From the NCBI GenBank assembly GCA_023450085.1, contig JAEXHI010000037.1, positions 1 through 64,000 on the forward strand: a stretch of 64,000 nucleotides of DNA, read 5' to 3'. Under the pieces are notes generated by a model, which was not told the DNA's origin, made no database searches, and saw only the letters and a program-made list of their open reading frames with translations. Each line of letters starts with the position of its first letter. Position 1 is the first letter of the stretch. The position numbers were made by a program, and so were the translations under genes. Origin of the DNA: Bacteroidota bacterium. Lineage in GTDB: Bacteria; Bacteroidota; Bacteroidia; Sphingobacteriales; Sphingobacteriaceae. Below, piece after piece: positions 59,315-64,000 of this stretch.

Positions 59315-60182
59315 CTAATCCTGAGTCTCCCTAACTGTTCCAAACTTAAGGCCCTGTCCTAAAAAGAAATCACGTAATATATCATATTTCTGTTCGCAGT
59401 CGCCACCAATTTTTACTCGCTTTGAACTAAGACGATTGCGTTGGCAACCAAAACAAATCTCTATATATTCAAAAACACGATCATTCGAATCAAAAAACAC
59501 AATCCCGTTTCTAGGTTCGTAACAACTGGCTCCTGTGCTAGCAACGGTATAGGCCAGATGAGGCACTGGAGTTCTACCTATATTGAATAGGATGTTAGTG
59601 AGTTCATTGATTTGGTTAATATCAAGTGTCTTTTGTTCACAAACTTTAGATGGATCCAGTTTTCCTTTTTTTACAGGAAGAGGTATGGTAAAATCACTAC
59701 TGGGGTCGTTAAAGGAGATTAATTCGATTCTTTTTGCCTTGTTGAAAGGATAATTTTTATTTCGTTCGACAACAGACAGCAAATCGGTTTTTAAACATTG
59801 AAAATTAACATCAGCCAAAGAATCATTTTTTTTAGTGAAATAAGCTGGTACTCCCTTTACCCTGGTGTGATAATTTTTGATGCCGTTAAAAATTAAAAAG
59901 TCGTATTGATCGCCAACTTTTACCATAAATGAAATGGAATCGAACTTTGAAATAAAAGTTACTTTTTTGGGTGTATCTTCTATAGTTAATTCTAATACAT
60001 AATTCTAATACATCGATTTTCTTTTTTGAAGATAAAATCCAGGATTGTTCATCTAAATAATCATTGTATCTAATATCTAAGGTGTCTTTGTCTGATTTAA
60101 GCGTAGGCAAGGCTTGCTTTTTTTGCCCATAAACATTGATAGCAATACTAAGAAGTAAAATTAAATAAGTAGATCTAGCCAT
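59315..60182 (-). pseudogene. Exported protein gene split by a 13-bp tandem duplication
   Basis: Two frames on the minus strand, 60182 down to 59886 (98 aa) and 59926 down to 59315 (203 aa), belong to one gene. A 13-bp direct tandem duplication (AATTCTAATACAT at 59988-60000 and again at 60001-60013) shifts the frame. Removing one copy restores a continuous frame of 284 codons: KKKIDVLELTIEDTPKKV then FISKFDSISFMVKVGDQYDF. The N-terminus has a signal peptide (ending NVYGQ). The C-terminal part has three or more Cys (CLKTDLL, SCYEPRNG, FGCQRN, GGDCEQ) but no known family. The gene is recently broken, phase-variable, or a sequencing error. Confidence 0.85.
59988..60013. repeat. 13-bp tandem duplication within a gene
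   Basis: AATTCTAATACAT occurs twice in direct, immediate succession (59988-60000 and 60001-60013). It creates the frame break in the exported protein gene; 13 is not a multiple of three. Confidence 0.95.
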
Positions 60183-60320
60183 AATAAGAGAGGTTTAAGA
60201 AACAAGTCTAAGTTAATCAATCCTCGTCAACCAAATATCCTTATATTTTTATTTGGACAACAGCCGTCAACAAACAAAAGTAAAACATGCCTGTTATCTA
60301 ATCACCTAAACAAGAACAAT

Positions 60321-60719
60321 ATGAAAACGAAGAAAATTTGGGCTAACCTAGCGGTACAAGATGTGGAGCGTACCAGGGCCTTTTATATCCAATTAGGCTT
60401 TACTCCCAATGGCCATAACAATGCACCAGATTTGGCAAGCTTTTTATTTGGGGACTCCAACTTTATCATTCATTTTTTTCAGAAAGAAGCCTTGTTGTCG
60501 AACATGCAAGGAACGTTTTCCCTAGCAAAAGAAGGAAATGAAGTCATTTTTAGCTTGGCTGCAGATACAGATGAAGAAGTAAACGAATGGGCAGAAGCTG
60601 CCCGTAAAGCAGGAGCAGATATTTTTCAAGAACCCGGAAGATACGGAGGTTATTATTTCTGCGCATTCGCTGATCCTGATGGACATAAATTTAATGTATT
60701 GTCTTTGGAAGGTATGTAG
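60321..60719 (+). CDS. VOC-superfamily (glyoxalase/bleomycin resistance-like) protein
   Basis: The 132-aa product has one VOC module: an N-terminal IWANLAVQDVERTRAFYIQLGF, a middle SNFIIHFFQKEAL, a FSLAADTDEEVNEWAEAARKAGAD helix and the end YYFCAFADPDGHKFNVLSL, with metal-ligand candidates His (IIHFF) and Glu/His near the end. Members isomerise, cleave C-C bonds or bind small molecules; no substrate can be inferred. It is a single gene. Confidence 0.88.
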   Translation: MKTKKIWANLAVQDVERTRAFYIQLGFTPNGHNNAPDLASFLFGDSNFIIHFFQKEALLSNMQGTFSLAKEGNEVIFSLAADTDEEVNEWAEAARKAGADIFQEPGRYGGYYFCAFADPDGHKFNVLSLEGM

Positions 60720-60939
60720 CTGATAGAACTCAATTCAGGTATAGTGGCTTAATTTAAAGGCCAAAAGGGAATAAAATAGTGAGCAAAATCAAGTAATAAC
60801 AACTTGAAGTTGTAGTTGCGTAGTGGGATGTAAAAGTTTTTTTGAATGTAAAATTTTGTTAAACTTCCCTGCAATGGCAGGCTAGTTAGGCAATAAATCC
60901 TATATTTAGCACACGTAGCACTAAGCAAATCGTGTATTA

Positions 60940-63657
60940 ATGAAAGCAATTAAATTCCTGGTCCTGTTATTTTGTCTTAGCATCACCTTGGCCTACGCCC
61001 AACAAGATACTGCCGTCCTCAATACAATCATCAATAAAACCAAACGACTTAATGAAGAACAGCCGTTTGAAAAAGTATACCTGCATTTCGATAAGCCTTA
61101 CTATGCCGTAGCCGATACGATTTGGTTTAAGGCTTATGTGACCACACAGGGTACGATGCCATCTCCATTGAGTAAAATAGTTTATGTAGAAATGTATAAT
61201 GCAGTGGATTCATTGGTGCAAACGGTAAAGCTACCTGTGAAAAACAGTGTAGCCTATGGCAATATGCCTTTGCCTATGAATACCTACAAGCAAGGAAATT
61301 ATTATGTGAGGGCTTATACTTTATGGATGCTCAATGCTGATGCGGATTATTTTTTCTCAAAAAATATCTTAATTGGAGAAGCGATAGATAAGCAATTGTT
61401 AACTAACATTAGCTATACGAATGCGCCTACCGATAAGGCGATTAAAACTACTGCCCGTATCCAGTTTAAGGATACTAGTAAAAAGCCATTGGCCAATAAA
61501 ACGGTTAACTGGCGGGTATTTCATAACTATGATGTGTTTAGCAGTGGTCGTGGCACTACCGACGCGAATGGGTATTTAACGGTAACCGTGACAAGCAAAC
61601 CCGGTGACCCTATAAAAAAAGGTACTTTAGTAGCTGATGTGAATGTGGCTGATAAGGAATTGGCGAGTGCCAGTTTTAACATTAGGCAAAATGATAATGG
61701 AATTGACTTTCAATTGTTCCCAGAGGGAGGAGAGTTGATTTTGGGTATTCCCAATCAGGTAGGCTTTAAAGCGGTATTGCCAAGTGGTTTAGGCGCTGAT
61801 GTAAAAGGTAGTATTGTAGATGAACAAAATAATGAGGTAGGTACTTTTGTTTCTACTTTTGCTGGTATTGGTAGTTTCTTTATTTCACCTGAAGTTGGTA
61901 AGAACTATAAAGTGAAATATACTAGTAAAGATGGTTTGAGCAAAACAATTGAATTGCCAAAGGCAGTCGAGGGAATTACTTTACAAGCGAGCAATCCTGC
62001 GGCAACTGACTTTATTAGCCTACGTATTTTAACCAGTGCTGCTTTTTTTGAAGCAAATAAGGAAAAAACTTTTTACTTGGTCGGTCAAAACAGTAATAAT
62101 GTAGCCTACGGTGCACAAATGAACTTAAAAAACCAAGTGATTACGGTTAAAGTTCCTAAGCAAAATTTTCCATCGGGAATTGCCCAACTTACACTATTTA
62201 ATGAGAAAAGTGAACCTGTAAGTGAACGTTTGGTATTTGTATTGCATAATGATGCGATGAATTTAGCGCTTAAGGCAGATTTGCCTGCTTACAAACCTCG
62301 CCAAAAGGTAAAAATAAGTCTCGATGCTAAAAGTAAAGGACAACCTATTGTGGGTGATTTTTCGGTGAGTGTAACTGATGAGAGCAAGGTGCCTAGCGAT
62401 GAAAATAATGAAACCACTATTTTGAGCTCGTTATTGCTTACTTCTGATTTGAAGGGTTATGTTGAAAAGCCAAATTATTATTTCAATAAAGCTGATGAAA
62501 AGAAATTGGGTGAACTAGATAAATTGATGCTTACCCAGGGTTACAGAAGGTTTGCCTATAAGGAAATATTAGCTGGACGTTACCCTAAAATCTTTTTGTT
62601 GCCTGAGCAAGGAATCAGTATTTCGGGAACTTTGAGAGATCTTACTGGGATGCCTATTAAAAAAGGCGCTATGCGTATGATGGTTACCGGAAAACCGATT
62701 TCAGCACAAACCATCACTAGTAATGTAGGCGTGTTCAATTTTAAGGACTTGGTATTCCCTGATTCGTCACAAGTGGTAATCAGTGCACGTTACAACCCTA
62801 ATTACAATAATTTGATGATCATGCTGGATGGAAATCCAACAGCAGCTAGGGGAATTAACTTGCACGCGGCAGACGAGATAGAGAATATTGATACGGCGAT
62901 GTCTTCATACCTAAGCAATAGCCAAAGACAATATCGTTTCATGCGTACACTTAAAACGGTAGAAATTAAAGGAGGAACGATCAAACGTCCTAGTCATACA
63001 GATCACCCAGCGCTTTCGGGTTTAAGTCAAATTCCAGATCGTTTTATTGAAGGAGCACGGCTAGATGGATGTAATGTGTTGCTAGAATGTCTTAAAATAC
63101 AAGTGCCCAGTTTTACCTTTGATTTGCAAGAACAAAAGTTCTACATCACCAGAGATTATCATATGGGTGGCCGCGTGCCAGTAGCTATTTTCCTAAATGG
63201 GATGTTCGTAGACATTAATGCCATCAATACAATTAACGCAACCGATGTAGAATCGATAGAAGTTTTCTTGAATGATCCATTGGGTACTGTTGATAGAATG
63301 TATAATACAAAAGGAGTATTGGTGATCAATACCAAAAAAATACCTAAGGGCGAGAAGATGTCTAAACAAGATTTCTTGGATATGTTACCTAAAAAATATG
63401 AGGTGAAATATAATCCACAAGGATATAGCAAAGAGCGTGAATTCTATTCGCCAAAATATGCTCCAAATGCTCCTGTGACTAGTAACGATTTAAGAACTAC
63501 GATTTATTGGAACCCTAAGTTGGTGACCGATGAAAAAGGCAACGTTAGCTTTGAATTTAACAATGCTGATGGTAAAGGGAATTATAGGGTAGTGGTTGAG
63601 GGTATTGACAAAAATGGCAATGTAGGCCGTAATGTGATAAGGTACGTAGTAAAATAA
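60940..63657 (+). CDS. Large exported macroglobulin-like protein with TonB-plug-like C-terminal module
   Basis: The 905-aa product has a signal peptide (ending LAYAQ). N-terminal repeats follow with FEKVYLHFDKPYYAVADTIWFKAYV and GNYYVRAYTLWMLN (MG2-like), several beta domains, and then a region VPVAIFLNGMFVDINAIN...DVESIEVFLNDPLG...GVLVINTKK that resembles a TonB receptor plug domain. The protein ends in a macroglobulin-like strand pattern (WNPKLVTDEKGNVSFEFNNADGKGNYRVVVEGI in outline) but lacks the beta-barrel of a receptor. Bacteroidota have many such proteins of unknown function, thought to act at the surface. TATATTTA (one base off the -7 box) lies at 60901-60908. Confidence 0.82.
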   Translation: MKAIKFLVLLFCLSITLAYAQQDTAVLNTIINKTKRLNEEQPFEKVYLHFDKPYYAVADTIWFKAYVTTQGTMPSPLSKIVYVEMYNAVDSLVQTVKLPVKNSVAYGNMPLPMNTYKQGNYYVRAYTLWMLNADADYFFSKNILIGEAIDKQLLTNISYTNAPTDKAIKTTARIQFKDTSKKPLANKTVNWRVFHNYDVFSSGRGTTDANGYLTVTVTSKPGDPIKKGTLVADVNVADKELASASFNIRQNDNGIDFQLFPEGGELILGIPNQVGFKAVLPSGLGADVKGSIVDEQNNEVGTFVSTFAGIGSFFISPEVGKNYKVKYTSKDGLSKTIELPKAVEGITLQASNPAATDFISLRILTSAAFFEANKEKTFYLVGQNSNNVAYGAQMNLKNQVITVKVPKQNFPSGIAQLTLFNEKSEPVSERLVFVLHNDAMNLALKADLPAYKPRQKVKISLDAKSKGQPIVGDFSVSVTDESKVPSDENNETTILSSLLLTSDLKGYVEKPNYYFNKADEKKLGELDKLMLTQGYRRFAYKEILAGRYPKIFLLPEQGISISGTLRDLTGMPIKKGAMRMMVTGKPISAQTITSNVGVFNFKDLVFPDSSQVVISARYNPNYNNLMIMLDGNPTAARGINLHAADEIENIDTAMSSYLSNSQRQYRFMRTLKTVEIKGGTIKRPSHTDHPALSGLSQIPDRFIEGARLDGCNVLLECLKIQVPSFTFDLQEQKFYITRDYHMGGRVPVAIFLNGMFVDINAINTINATDVESIEVFLNDPLGTVDRMYNTKGVLVINTKKIPKGEKMSKQDFLDMLPKKYEVKYNPQGYSKEREFYSPKYAPNAPVTSNDLRTTIYWNPKLVTDEKGNVSFEFNNADGKGNYRVVVEGIDKNGNVGRNVIRYVVK

Positions 63658-63676
63658 TATTGTGTTGGATTCTTCT

Positions 63677-63700
63677 GTCATTCAGAGTGCAGCGAAGAAT
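63677..63700. repeat. GTCATTC-type interspersed element
   Basis: GTCATTCAGAGTGCAGCGAA plus GAAT differs at one base in 24 from the copy at 21570-21593. It sits between the macroglobulin-like gene and the tandem repeat block. Confidence 0.65.
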
Positions 63701-63715
63701 TTATTGTGATTTTTT

Positions 63716-64000
63716 AACCACCTAAGACACCTTAGCTCACCTAAGCTATACGATTAAGATATAAGAATTATAAAACTTAATGTTTCTTAATGTCTTAATG
63801 GTTCAAAAACTTAAGTGTTCTAAGATGTCTAAAGCGGTAATCATATTTAAAACCACCTAAGACACCTTAGCTCACCTAAGCTATACGATTGGGATATAAG
63901 AGTTATAAAACTTAGTATTTCTTCATGCCTTAATGGTTCAAAAACTAGAGTGTTCTAAGATGTCTAAGGTGGTAATCATAATTTAAAACCATCTAAGGCA
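63716..64000. repeat. Tandem array of about 135-bp CCAC-X-ACAC-X repeats
   Basis: Two full copies (63716 and 63851) and the start of a third (63987) have a period of 135-136 bp. Each begins AACCACCTAAGACACC and ends with a complementary TCTAARGYGGT-type stretch, so each copy is also an imperfect inverted repeat. Inside each is a CTTAATGTCTTAATGGTT (63786-63803) or diverged CTTCATGCCTTAATGGTT (63921-63938) arm. The array runs off the window end. No coding capacity was seen. Confidence 0.85.

Noticed and set aside
63716..64000. CRISPR array at the right edge
   Set aside because: The repeat unit is 135-136 bp with no short constant repeat and unique spacer pattern, and no cas gene is near.
1..64000. 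tRNA, rRNA, tmRNA or riboswitch genes
   Set aside because: No cloverleaf, rRNA-like stretch or recognisable riboswitch core was seen by eye; a covariance-model scan would be needed to exclude small RNAs.
1..64000. Insertion sequence or integron
   Set aside because: No transposase, integrase or resolvase frame was found; the inverted repeats are short and contain no gene.

Overview
The window is an AT-rich, gene-dense stretch of a Bacteroidota chromosome, most like Sphingobacteriaceae (Pedobacter and relatives). The reasons are an ECF sigma/FecR/SusC/SusD cassette, a type IX secretion C-terminal signal, two-gene LytS/LytTR signalling, YfhO- and DUF4251-type proteins, and promoters of the TAnnTTTG (-7) type, with almost no Shine-Dalgarno-like sequence before start codons. 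No rRNA, tRNA, CRISPR array, prophage or complete insertion sequence was recognised. About 50 protein genes are called. Most are housekeeping or envelope genes, with small accessory patches between them.

Layout. 0-8.3 kb (minus strand): an outer-membrane barrel protein with a kinase-like N-terminal part, then the gene row miaB - sigma-54 activator - lptE - acidic TPR-like protein - secG. 8.4-12.2 kb: two tandem AsmA-like membrane-anchored paralogues. 12.2-19.1 kb: ECF sigma, FecR anti-sigma, SusC with an STN domain, and SusD, ending in a strong terminator. 19.1-29.2 kb: ilvE, tryptophan 2,3-dioxygenase, a SerB phosphatase fused to a remnant of SerA, an epimerase, a ureohydrolase-fold protein lacking metal ligands, a TlpA-like thioredoxin and purD. 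29.3-33.3 kb (minus): a histidine kinase/LytTR pair, then a tight operon of a secreted intradiol dioxygenase, two small unknown proteins and a degenerate pirin. 34-37.4 kb: secA. 37.6-40.1 kb: a collagen-like surface protein and a T9SS-exported protein. 40.4-51.8 kb: SPOR protein, two M20 amidohydrolases, SGNH hydrolase, dnaG, yraN, glutaminyl cyclotransferase, DUF4251 protein and pgi. 52.2-56.9 kb: prfB with a programmed +1 frameshift, a secreted esterase and YfhO. 57-60.2 kb: a patch of unrecognised genes, one broken by a 13-bp tandem duplication. 60.3-63.7 kb: a VOC protein and a large macroglobulin/plug-type protein.

How the genes work together. Envelope biogenesis and export dominate: SecA and SecG (Sec translocon), LptE (LPS export), AsmA-like proteins, a SusCD importer with its own sigma/anti-sigma switch, T9SS cargo, and many signal-peptide proteins. 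Metabolic genes are dispersed singletons (ilvE, serB-like, purD, pgi).

The most notable observations are: (1) intergenic repeats whose arms follow one template, CCAC-X-ACAC-X, with different X words, arranged as inverted or tandem copies; (2) a FAM20/HipA-like kinase signature in front of an outer-membrane barrel; (3) a phosphoserine phosphatase carrying the regulatory parts of SerA without its NAD domain; (4) a prfB frameshift site with a full AGGAGG in a lineage that rarely uses Shine-Dalgarno pairing; (5) a gene inactivated, perhaps reversibly, by a 13-bp duplication; (6) two genes whose promoter -7 box lies so close to the ATG that the mRNA may be leaderless.
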